From the NCBI RefSeq assembly GCF_002080045.1, contig NZ_MUIN01000002.1, positions 400,091 to 464,090 of the forward strand: 64,000 nucleotides of DNA. The letters are read 5' to 3'. Position 1 is the stretch's first letter. Each line of letters begins with the position of its first letter. The stretch is from Pseudomonas sp. Bc-h (GTDB taxonomy: Bacteria; Pseudomonadota; Gammaproteobacteria; Pseudomonadales; Pseudomonadaceae). The notes under the pieces are model-generated. The model made no database searches. It saw only the letters and a list, made by a program, of their open reading frames with translations, and was not told the DNA's origin. Both the position numbers and the translations under genes were made by a program. This document shows, piece after piece, positions 9,801-15,809 of this stretch.

Positions 9801-12179
9801 GTGCTCACCAATGACGCCGACGTCGATGCCAACGACAGCAAGACCGTCACCGGCATCCGCACGGGTGCGCAACCGTCAGGCGGCAGCTTTACCGCGCTAG
9901 GTATCGCGCAGAGCATCAGCGGTCTTTACGGCACCCTGACCATCGCTGCCGATGGCAGTTACCGCTACGTGGTCGACAACTCGCTGGCGGCGGTTCAGGC
10001 CCTGAAACCCGGGGATTCACTGGTCGAAACCTTCACCTACCGGATGCGCGACACTGCAGGCGCTACCGATGACGCGCAGTTGAGCATTCGCATCGACGGC
10101 GCCTGGGATGCACCGGTTGCCGCCAACGACATTGCACTGGCAGTCGCCGACAATGGCGCTGGCAACAGTGTCAACCCGACCCGCAATGTGCTGCCCAATG
10201 ACACTGATGTCGACCAGGGCGATGCGCTGCACATAAGCGGCATCCGTTTTGGTACCGAAGCTGCCGGCGGCGCCCTGACGGCTGTCAATCCTGGAACGGA
10301 TAACACCAATGGCACGCTGATTACCGGTCTCTACGGACAACTGATCATCGGCGCCGATGGCAACTACACCTACATCGTGGACTCCAGCAATCCGGCGGTT
10401 CTGGCGTTGGCGCCACTGCAATTTCTTAACGAACGCTTCACGTATCAGGTGACCGATCGGGGCGGCCAGAGCGATCTGGCGGAAATCCACATCATCATTC
10501 GAGGACGCAACGATACCCCGGTGGCAAACGATGACATCGGTGCGGCGGTGGAAGCCGGCGGGTTGAACAATGTCCAGAGCGGTATCGACCCGAGTGGCAA
10601 CGTCATCGCCAACGACAGCGATTCCGAGGGCGACGGGCTCGCGGTGTCCGCCATTCGCACAGGTGGTCAGGCCGAGACCGGCACCAGCGGCGTCATCGGC
10701 ACGAGCTTGCGCGGACGCTACGGCGAGCTGTTGATCAACGCCGATGGCAGCTGGCAATACACCGTCGACAATAGCCTCGCCGAAGTGCAAGCGTTGCGTC
10801 AGAGCGGCCAGACCCTGACGGAAGTCTTCACGTACTCCCTGGCGGACAACTTCGGCGCCACCGACACCGCCGAACTGCGCATTACCCTGGACGGCCGTAA
10901 CGACACGCCGATTGCTGCCGACGACAGCGCGGTGGCGGTCGAGGCCGGTGGCATCGCCAATGGCACACCCGGCAGCCATGGCACCGGCAACGTGCTGGGC
11001 AACGACAGCGATGTCGACAGCGTGGCCAACGGCGAGAGCAAGCAGGTGCTGGCGGTCAGCAATGAAACCGGGCAGTCGAGTCTTGCCGGGCAAGTACTCA
11101 ACGGTCGCTACGGTCAACTGACCCTCAACGCGGATGGCAGCTACACCTATCTGATCGACAACAACAATCCGCTGGTTCAGGCCCTGCGCACGGCAGGCGA
11201 AACCCTCAGTGAAACGTTCGTCTACCGTATGCGCGACACGGCGGGCGCGACCTCGGATGCGCGCCTGACCGTGCTCATCCAGGGCGCCAACGACGCGCCG
11301 GTGGCCATCAACGACAGCGCCGTAGCGTCTGACCAGATAGCCGCACCCCAGACCACCGGCAACGTATTGCCCAACGACAGTGACGTCGACGGCAACGACG
11401 CTTTACAAGTGGTCGGCATCCGCACCGGAGCCGAAAGCGCAAGCGGTACCACCGGCGTCATCGGTCAGCCCATCGCCGGGCTGTACGGCACCCTGGTCCT
11501 CAACGCTGACGGCAGTTACACCTACACCATCGACCAGAGCAATCCGCAGGTGCTTGCCGCCGCAGGTCTGGGCCAGATCCTGACGGATGTCTTCACCTAC
11601 ACCATCAATGATCGGACGGGGGCCAGCGATCAGGCACAACTGACGATCACACTGGACATTGCCACACCGTTCATTCCCGCGCCGGGAGGCAACTTTTTCG
11701 TGCAGGAATCCGGGCCAGGCAGCGCTGACTTCCTGCTACCCGATCCGGTTCCAGCCGTGTTTGTTACGCCGGTGGTCGAGCGCTCGGCGGACTTGCTGGA
11801 GTTGTCGAGCCGCTTTGCCGATGGCAGCAAGCTGTTCATGGTGACGCCGGGCGAGTTGCGCAGCGATTCCCTCGGCGCGGATCTGGGTTTGGTGCCGGGC
11901 CAGTTCGTCGCCCAGGCGGTACGCGAGAGCCGGCTCGACAGCGAAGAGGACCTGGCCTGGGTGCTGGGTCGTCATGGCCGCACCAGCCTCAGTGCCGACG
12001 GCTTGCTGAGTGATCCGTCGCTGTTCATTTCGGACTCCGCGCGCTTGACCGTCGGCGGCTCTCAGAAGGATTCGGCCAATGAATCACGCAGCGCGCGCGG
12101 CTTCAGTGCTCAGCTGCGACAGGCAGGGCAGCGCCTGTACCCGACTCGCCAAAGCAGCGAGCGCGGCCAGACAGAATAA
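843..12179 (+). CDS. Giant LEPR-motif / DUF4347 / VCBS-repeat surface adhesin
   Basis: 3778-residue predicted exported repeat protein. The ATG at 843 is preferred over the upstream TTG at 822 because AGAGG sits 7 nt before it. Visible order: a short leader with LEPRILFDGAAA (about residues 22-33); an Ala/Thr-rich linker; a DUF4347-type domain (about 73-235, with VISHGAAGQF and LYGCDVGAG); a long stretch of DUF11-like beta-sandwich modules (about 240-1850); a Cna-B/SdrD-B-like module (about 1859-1940); a cadherin-like module; 11 VCBS-like repeats (about 2122-3608); and a unique C-terminal region of about 170 residues. There is no classical Sec signal peptide and no GGxGxDxxx RTX array, so a standard RTX type I signal is not evident. 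The downstream overlapping tolC/hlyD/M50 genes suggest dedicated export or processing. Such proteins usually act in adhesion or biofilm; that role is inferred. Confidence 0.85.
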   Translation: MPTRQEFSAAVHLRPQRQALALEPRILFDGAAATAATDNHHTDAAADANTAHPASPTEARSTTEAAPSAARSLLVIDSRIENRDQLLAQLPGNVTALVVNSNEDGLAAISAALDKLGKVDSIQVISHGAAGQFTLGNRTISSDNVDQLGQTLEHWRDNLTQGADIQLYGCDVGAGSAGKTLVTELARWTGADVAASDNDTGSKDAGGDWALEVKVGDIDKSIALNAVAINDFHGLLADAAPTASVSTATTDVLLGNQFNFTVDFQNSSTQVGYAPFLNLFMPATGKDGNDGVSFVSASYLGQNLTTHLVVFDAAGNATHPLAKDASGNPLVISAATYGMRAGDQMVVIELPFASVTNTQPVIPVQITASLSNLADTAFSNGTPDLTLRVAGGFEFGNDALDNPQNDPSLIQAGAAAFVVHPTVITLDKTLTTPEGETVTGPNYGRTLTLSVTPAPGQTLTNVVVTQPLPDNIQVTAITPGAGGRLVSITLHDGRVITAPAEITALIAADNVFIDSFTVQYDSLSAKTDTQVTFYVPEVDADGQPVINPVTGDAVTITLGAPTASGQWVPLDPRDVTAPQTTIDFSGTGQPTNFVAKSITLLKQVTLQTDIGHTGISPGDTLQYSLNISISDYFAFGKDFFGDGQLVVRDQLGDGQTFSGTPTLTVTINGVAQTITLVTTTVVNADGTTSLAFDIAQSIRNASVNAGGWLNGDLAFDEQLQGAVVAVLSYSAIVGQSYTPPSGNPHSEINEGDAFGNSAVVDGTLLQDRLNLTGQSETDGSATTSVVPTSNVDIQLVEVNNGTPPGNGELRPGDEVTFEMSYDLVTGDYEQFKLTAYLPLPLFDVTGVTWGTGNDVGQWSLGAANTNAGGVISVTSATGNAVVFDFGSFVTADTTGSRIVVRFTLRVGDQPFADQRSLDVLAQSTQQTTLTDQTLVSSDVVAIVSVAEPVLSIKHGVVSGSNGTVTNTTGSWNPAGSTGSPFNGTVTDLAAVDGNISGIDGSDQLRMVTAIENSGGGGAFDVSTSIALPSGLSFVGGSLSTANLQIYRGDGTALVLGVDYNVSGNQITFLDAGGQATLLAGRSGTAADTSGANLLVISYDVTVSATIEASRSLQSTATLSNYASVDGGSDFTPTDLTDLSSQQVAAPVISKVFADGTLDNGDSSASHSTGSDLVVGESMRYDIVVTLPEGSTQTLRIDDLIPPGMRLDTAFNGGLGYQIITTRTGSGALTVDFAGSVVVSGFAGQGGTLGADGVDARWTFSVSGATADNQTGNNSFVIRLQLVANNVIANQANLSLQNSAQLQFSDPDADTPNGNTPVDRTVALTGGQPTVTLREPTITVSQALTSVSDPGGYDQGDTVTFTITLSNGAGGSDFSAFDISLLDNLPTQLSNVTLVGVLYQNGATNNGGIDFEVVNGQLRTASGSNVDIAKGGSIVLSLTGVVNASAAAQSVLSNVASVQWTSLDGAQGGERTGVDGPINGGTLNDYQNSSTLLIPVAQAIQISRVGGLPDTAAPSPTNGAQEAVTIGEVIRYRVVVLVPEGNNPNYQIQITLANGLQFISPDALVNALRIGFISNGELSSDANLIVGGTLNINGNGSSPQALPITPDLQGAAPNGVFDPSRLTVVTNADGSQVVTFNLGNVVNAGQDVDLEGIVVEFNVRVANQASNVSGASLGASAHEIVNGAGRSNSDTVFEQVVEPGFSAVDKQVVGFNPNPAGTDGTATVSVSFTQNGGLPAFDTRLTDGFANGSNYGLVSVSINGVTYGPGNLPSGVTFSNTGGISVNFDQLDVGAQINVIYQVTVPNAIVIASSDATLTWSSLPEDFTSWGGNSVGTDGAVDGERTGSAIGPNQYILRDNAGLGIISGTLWNDTASPTASSTPDGAGLAGQTVTLTWAGADGLLSTTADNLSFTTVTDGNGQYHFGVLPLGVFRIDVPAGLVSYPQPLGDLRVRIDTDGATLGQISITLGDADSQAASAGYVEQNDAPVNTLPGTQSGLEDVPLSIGGISVADIDADRDPNVAGRTISVTLSVLHGTLSLGTTLPGVTVNGASTASLNLSGTLADINTVLASLSYLGSANYNGNDTLTVVSNDQGNYGDANGDGLPGAAGDALTDTDSLQIVLVAVNDAPVAVNDSITAVEAGGTNNNAIGINPSGTLLTNDTDVDIATNADQLRVASVAPANGSAVLTPANGVVAITGQYGQLLVASNGAYQYVVDNNNPLVQALRVSGQTLVDSFDYVLSDLAGAADSATLTVTIQGANDTPVAVDDQGTAIEAGGILNGTAGSNAAGNVLSNDTDVDTAANGETRSVTGIRALGESTPGNFTAVSVGTLIVGTYGTLTINPDGSYSYAIDNTNVAVQRLSAGQQLLEVFSYRLTDAGGLNDVAQLSITVQGANDNPVASDDAADAQAASTNNNATESNPSGNVILFPSRPGIIDQPGGNGVDQDVDQADRPSEQLQVNGVTVGTEADYDPVNDVLDIVGNGTTSANGTVVTGLYGTLRIGADGSFFYDVDSTNAVVQALAPGQTLIEAFTYRVVDTAGLTDTAQLLITVHGVNDPPLAQNVVAVATEKGGLNNGAAGVDPSGDATANDFDPDGDPLTVTFIRIGGENTSSPSVAVSAGGTVINGLYGTLTIRPDGTYSYAVNNDNADVQALRENSDLLLERFTYTVTDGVNPTAEIDTAEIIVLIRGQNDNPVASDDTATAVEAGGLNNNQPGVDPTGNVLTNDSDVDGGEIPADLPAHDYGESRAVASVRTGAETVSGTAGVLGTELRGTYGWLTLDTDGSYSYRLDNSMAAVQALRAGSTLADAFTYSVVDASGAQDTATLSITIEGRNDTPVAQNDVNTAVEAGGLNNATPGINPTGNVLGNDSDVDANGEALSVIGVRNALTNGVIGTGLVGAYGTLTLNANGSYTYVVDNSNPQVQALRSNGDVLVENFTYQIRDLAGATSSALLTITVRGANDNPLAVDDGTVAVEAGGTANATAGVNPASNVLTNDADVDANDSKTVTGIRTGAQPSGGSFTALGIAQSISGLYGTLTIAADGSYRYVVDNSLAAVQALKPGDSLVETFTYRMRDTAGATDDAQLSIRIDGAWDAPVAANDIALAVADNGAGNSVNPTRNVLPNDTDVDQGDALHISGIRFGTEAAGGALTAVNPGTDNTNGTLITGLYGQLIIGADGNYTYIVDSSNPAVLALAPLQFLNERFTYQVTDRGGQSDLAEIHIIIRGRNDTPVANDDIGAAVEAGGLNNVQSGIDPSGNVIANDSDSEGDGLAVSAIRTGGQAETGTSGVIGTSLRGRYGELLINADGSWQYTVDNSLAEVQALRQSGQTLTEVFTYSLADNFGATDTAELRITLDGRNDTPIAADDSAVAVEAGGIANGTPGSHGTGNVLGNDSDVDSVANGESKQVLAVSNETGQSSLAGQVLNGRYGQLTLNADGSYTYLIDNNNPLVQALRTAGETLSETFVYRMRDTAGATSDARLTVLIQGANDAPVAINDSAVASDQIAAPQTTGNVLPNDSDVDGNDALQVVGIRTGAESASGTTGVIGQPIAGLYGTLVLNADGSYTYTIDQSNPQVLAAAGLGQILTDVFTYTINDRTGASDQAQLTITLDIATPFIPAPGGNFFVQESGPGSADFLLPDPVPAVFVTPVVERSADLLELSSRFADGSKLFMVTPGELRSDSLGADLGLVPGQFVAQAVRESRLDSEEDLAWVLGRHGRTSLSADGLLSDPSLFISDSARLTVGGSQKDSANESRSARGFSAQLRQAGQRLYPTRQSSERGQTE
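7206..11665 (+). repeat. Eleven tandem VCBS/cadherin-like coding repeats
   Basis: Units start near nt 7206, 7608, 8013, 8493, 8901, 9327, 9708, 10107, 10509, 10899 and 11289. Each is roughly 125-160 residues and reads NDxPVAxDD, AVEAGG, GNVLxNDxDVD, YGxLTLNADGSYTYxVDN, VQALRxGxTLxExFTY, ending ITIxGxND. The third and eighth units lack the AVEAGG signature, the fourth has only a partial form (ATEKGG), and the eleventh also lacks it. The repeats diverge enough in DNA sequence to be placed uniquely, but such arrays can be collapsed in short-read assemblies. Confidence 0.85.
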
Positions 12180-12201
12180 ATGCAACGACAAAGGATTGAA
12201 T

Positions 12202-13737
12202 ATGTCCAGAATAGCGCCCCGGTTCATGTGCACTGCACTCGCCTCTGCACTGCTGGTCAGTGCCTGCTCGTCGGTGACCACTACCCCGCCTACCGACGAA
12301 GAAAACCGCCAAAGGATTCTCGCTGACCAGAGCCGCATGTACACCGACCAGGAACCGGTCACCGCCCCGATCACCTTTTATGAAGCCTCGGCCCGGGCAC
12401 TCAAGTACAACCTGGACTATCGCCTCAAACTGATGGAAAGCGCGCTGGCGTCCGACCTGCGCGATGTGTCGAGCCACGAGATGCTGCCACGCCTGGTGGC
12501 ATCGGCCGGTTACGCCGGGCGCAACAACGACTCGGGCGGCACCTCGATCGGCATCGAGGACCGCCAGGTCAGCTTGCGGCCATCGACCTCAGAAGAACGC
12601 TATCGCGAGCTGTACGGGCTGGGCTTGAGCTGGAGCCTGCTGGACTTTGGCGTGGCCTATTACCGCACACAGCAGAAATCCGATCAGATCCTCATGGCCG
12701 AAGAACGCCGGCGCAAGGTCGCGCAAAACGTCCTGCAGGATGTGCGCAACGCTTACTGGCGTGCCCTCGGGGCTCAGCGCCTGATGCCGGAAGTCGACAA
12801 GCTGTTGATGCGCACCCACACCGCGTTGACCTCGGCACGGGAAGCCGAAACCCGCGGGCTGCTGCCCCGTCAGGAGATCCTCGCCTATCAACGCGCCCTG
12901 CTCGATTCGATCTACCTGCTCACCGTGCGCCGTCAGGACCTTGAGTTCGCCCAGGCTGAACTGGCTGCGCTGATGTCGCTGCCGCCCGGTTCGAAAATGG
13001 TGCTGGCGGACGTGCCTGACCCGCCCCTGCCTGATCTGCACCAGAGCATGGCCCAGCTCGAACAGCTGTCGCTGGAACACCGCCCGGAAATCATGGAAGA
13101 GTGGTACCGCAAGCGGGTCAACCAGAAGGATCTGGAAATCGCCAAGGCGCAGCTCTGGCCCAACGTCAGCGTGGACTTCGGCTACAAATACGACTCCAAC
13201 AAATACCTCTACAACAACGACTGGACCGGCACCGGGCTGCAAGTCTCGATGAACCTGATCCGGTTGTTGCAACTGCCGGCGCTGAATGCTGCCCAAAAAT
13301 CCCAGAGCGAAACCGACGACACGCGCCGTGTGGCGCTGTCCATGGCGATTCTCACCCAAGTGCGCGTCGGCGCCCTGCGTTATCAGTTGGCGCGACAGGA
13401 GGTCGAGTTCACTGAAGACAGCCTGCGCGTCGACCGCAGCCTGCTCGATTACTCGCTCGCGGCGAAGACCGGCGCTCTGGGCTCGGAACTGGAAGTGATC
13501 CGCTCGGAGGGTCGCTATCTGCTGTCGCGCTACCAGCGTGAAGCGGCGTTTTCCAGCGCGCAGGCAGCGTGGGGGCGGCTGTACAACTCGGTGGGCCTTG
13601 ACGTGCTGCCGAGCGAAATCGAAAAACACGACATCAAGACCCTGGCCCGGGAGATCCAGCGCACGCTGAACCAGCAGGAACAACAACGTCTTCTCGTCAC
13701 TCAGCAAGGAACGCCGAATGTCCAGACTGCCCCTTGA
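12202..13737 (+). CDS. TolC-family outer-membrane efflux lipoprotein
   Basis: 511-residue outer-membrane channel protein of the TolC/OprM type. The ATG at 12202 is chosen because AAAGGA lies about 7 nt upstream; the frame is open further 5' into the adhesin end but lacks a signal there. The N-terminus MSRIAPRF...LLVSAC is a lipoprotein signal with lipobox Cys22, so it should be acylated and outer-membrane anchored like OprM. Long amphipathic helices with the periodic Arg/Glu/Gln pattern of outer-membrane efflux domains fill the rest. It starts 22 bp after the adhesin and overlaps the next gene by 20 bp, arguing for co-expression. Family knowledge says TolC proteins form the outer-membrane exit duct of tripartite exporters; here the cargo is inferred to be the adhesin. 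Confidence 0.85.
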   Translation: MSRIAPRFMCTALASALLVSACSSVTTTPPTDEENRQRILADQSRMYTDQEPVTAPITFYEASARALKYNLDYRLKLMESALASDLRDVSSHEMLPRLVASAGYAGRNNDSGGTSIGIEDRQVSLRPSTSEERYRELYGLGLSWSLLDFGVAYYRTQQKSDQILMAEERRRKVAQNVLQDVRNAYWRALGAQRLMPEVDKLLMRTHTALTSAREAETRGLLPRQEILAYQRALLDSIYLLTVRRQDLEFAQAELAALMSLPPGSKMVLADVPDPPLPDLHQSMAQLEQLSLEHRPEIMEEWYRKRVNQKDLEIAKAQLWPNVSVDFGYKYDSNKYLYNNDWTGTGLQVSMNLIRLLQLPALNAAQKSQSETDDTRRVALSMAILTQVRVGALRYQLARQEVEFTEDSLRVDRSLLDYSLAAKTGALGSELEVIRSEGRYLLSRYQREAAFSSAQAAWGRLYNSVGLDVLPSEIEKHDIKTLAREIQRTLNQQEQQRLLVTQQGTPNVQTAP

Positions 13738-14476
13738 TCCGCGCTGTTGTGTATTGCTGTTCGCGATCACGGCCCACGCTGCTTACGCTGAAGATCCTCC
13801 CATGGACAGCTCCACCGCCATCCGCGTGTTGCTCGCCGCTGAACTGGAAACCACGCTGTCCAGCCAGATGAACGGAACCCTGGGCGAACTCAAGGCCACG
13901 TTTGGCGAACACGTCGACAAGTCCGAGTTGCTGGCGCGCTTCAACTGCAACGAAGCAGAGGCCCGCAGCAAGGTCGCGGCAGCCGAACTGGCGATGGCAC
14001 GGCAAAACCTGGAGGCGAAAAAACAACTGCGTCAGCTCAACGCAGTCGGCGACATCGAAGTGTCCATGGCCAACACCGAAGTGCAGAAAGCCGATGGCGC
14101 ACGGGCCATGGGCGTGGCGCAGAGCGGCTATTGCCAAGTGCTGGCGCCGTTTTCCGGGCATGTGGCCAAGGTCTACGTCAAACCCTACCAGACCGTCACT
14201 GCGGGTACTCCGCTATTCGATCTGGTCAGCGACGGCGCCTTGAAAGTGCGACTCAACGTGCCTTCCAGCCTGCTGCAGAAGCTCAAGTCAGGCATGCCGC
14301 TGCAGGTGGACATTCACGAGACTGGCAAGACCTATCAGGCCCATATCACGGTCATCAACTCGCGGGTCGACGCCGTGGCGCAGACGGTTGAGCTGGAAGC
14401 CCGCCTGGACGATAAATACCCGGACTTGATCGCCGGCATGAGCGGCACAGCGAAGTTCGCCCATGACAATGAATGA
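13718..14476 (+). CDS. Small periplasmic HlyD/RND-type adaptor protein
   Basis: 252 residues with a Sec-type signal peptide (hydrophobic CCVLLFAITAHAAYA, cleavage probably after residue 24). The AAGGA at 13706-13710 supports the ATG at 13718. The mature part has a half-barrel/lipoyl-like segment, a short alpha-hairpin rich in Ala/Glu/Lys (about residues 75-125), the motif APFSGHVAKVYVKPYQTV that is typical of membrane-fusion proteins, and a final beta-barrel. It is shorter than normal RND adaptors (about 350-400 aa) and carries no membrane anchor. It overlaps tolC by 20 bp and the next adaptor gene by 14 bp. It probably bridges the inner- and outer-membrane parts of this exporter. Confidence 0.8.
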   Translation: MSRLPLDPRCCVLLFAITAHAAYAEDPPMDSSTAIRVLLAAELETTLSSQMNGTLGELKATFGEHVDKSELLARFNCNEAEARSKVAAAELAMARQNLEAKKQLRQLNAVGDIEVSMANTEVQKADGARAMGVAQSGYCQVLAPFSGHVAKVYVKPYQTVTAGTPLFDLVSDGALKVRLNVPSSLLQKLKSGMPLQVDIHETGKTYQAHITVINSRVDAVAQTVELEARLDDKYPDLIAGMSGTAKFAHDNE

Positions 14477-15809
14477 GCCGTTGCCGCACCCTCACCTGCT
14501 GCTGGAACTGGATGCTCTGCGTGACAAGGCGATGGCCGCCGATTCGCTGAATGCCCTGGCGTTCAGCATGGCCAACGATCTGTATCCGCTGCTGGGGTTT
14601 CATCAGGCGCTGGTGTTCGCTCAACGCGAGCATTCCCTTGAATTGCTCAGCGTCTCCGGGCTGGCAAGACCCAGCGAGGATTCGCCGTATCTGGTCTGGT
14701 TGCGCCGCGCCAGTCGCTGGCTCGCCAGCCAGGTCCCGGATGACAACCCGGTGTGGTTGACACAGGAAGCGGCCTCACCCCCGCAAGACATCGCCGAAGG
14801 CTGGAACGAATGGTGGCCGGCAGGCGTGTGGTGCATCCCTTTGCATGATCGTGAGCAAGAGCGACTGGGGCTGCTGGTGATGTTGCTGGAACAGGAGCCG
14901 CCCGCCGTCTTCCGAGACAACCTCAAGGGGCTGAGCCAAACCTGGTGTTATTGCTGGGCCGCCCTGAGCCGGCGTAAAGGGTTTCGCCGCTGGCGGCCAA
15001 AACGCCTGCAGATGCTGCTGGTGCTGGCGATTCTGGCGGCGCTGCTGCTGGTGCCCGTGCGGCAAACCGCGTTGGCGCCGACCGAGATCGTCTCGCGCGA
15101 GGCGCAGATCATCAGTTCGCCGATCGATGGCGTGATCGCCAGGATTCTGGTTCGTCCCAATCAGACAGTCGAGGCGGGTACACCGCTGTTCGCCCTCGAT
15201 GAAACCACCTTGCGCAGCCGCGCCGATGTGTTGAGCAAGGAAGTGGCCGTGGCCGATGCCGAGTTGCTGGCGGCCAGTCAGCGGGCGTTCGACAACCCCC
15301 AGAGCAAGGGCGAGCTGACCCTGCTGGGGGGCAAATCACAACAACGCCGGGCCGAACTGGCGGCGGTTCAGGCGCAACTCAAACGAACTCAGGTGCTCTC
15401 GCCCCGCAGCGGCGTGGCGGTGTTCAGCGACCCCAACGACTGGCTCGGCAAACCGGTGGTGACCGGTGAGCGCATCATGCGGGTGGCCGATCCCGCGCAA
15501 CCGGCGATGCTGATCCAGCTGGCGGTGGCCGACGCCATTGCCCTGGAACCGGGCGCCGACGTCACGCTGTTTCTCACCGCATACCCGCTGACCCCGCTCA
15601 AAGGCCAGATCATCGAAACCAGCTACCAGGCACGCCCGAGCGACGAAGGCGTGGTCGCCTACCGCCTGCTGGCAAGCATTGAAGGCGCCCCGGAACACGC
15701 TCGTCTGGGTTTGCACGGCACCGCCAAGCTCTACGGCGGCCGCGTGCTGCTCGGCTATTACTTGCTGCGTCGGCCATTGGCGACGCTGCGGGCATGGAGC
15801 GGCTGGTGA
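14463..15809 (+). CDS. Inner-membrane HlyD-type adaptor with N-terminal GAF-like domain
   Basis: 448 residues. The first about 175 residues lack a signal peptide and resemble a GAF sensor fold (LALELL-type helices, LVFAQREHSLELLSVSG, GVWCIPLHD, ERLGLLVMLLE). A single transmembrane helix follows at about 182-200 (MLLVLAILAALLLVPV). The periplasmic rest is HlyD-like: SSPIDGVIARILVRPNQTV, a coiled-coil hairpin with AELAAVQAQLKRTQVLSPRSG, and a C-terminal barrel. The topology therefore puts a GAF-like domain in the cytoplasm and an adaptor in the periplasm. The start overlaps the previous stop by 14 bp, and its own TGA shares a base with the next ATG (TGATG). A cytoplasmic sensory domain on an export adaptor is unusual; its ligand cannot be read from sequence. 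Confidence 0.75.
   Translation: MTMNEPLPHPHLLLELDALRDKAMAADSLNALAFSMANDLYPLLGFHQALVFAQREHSLELLSVSGLARPSEDSPYLVWLRRASRWLASQVPDDNPVWLTQEAASPPQDIAEGWNEWWPAGVWCIPLHDREQERLGLLVMLLEQEPPAVFRDNLKGLSQTWCYCWAALSRRKGFRRWRPKRLQMLLVLAILAALLLVPVRQTALAPTEIVSREAQIISSPIDGVIARILVRPNQTVEAGTPLFALDETTLRSRADVLSKEVAVADAELLAASQRAFDNPQSKGELTLLGGKSQQRRAELAAVQAQLKRTQVLSPRSGVAVFSDPNDWLGKPVVTGERIMRVADPAQPAMLIQLAVADAIALEPGADVTLFLTAYPLTPLKGQIIETSYQARPSDEGVVAYRLLASIEGAPEHARLGLHGTAKLYGGRVLLGYYLLRRPLATLRAWSGW

Noticed and set aside
7206..11665. CRISPR-like array from the repeated pattern.
   Set aside because: The repeats are 380-480 bp, coding and divergent; no short identical repeat-spacer units occur.
843..12179. RTX-type (GGxGxDxxx) adhesin of LapA type.
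   Set aside because: No nonapeptide array is visible near the C-terminus and no LapBCE-type ABC gene is adjacent.
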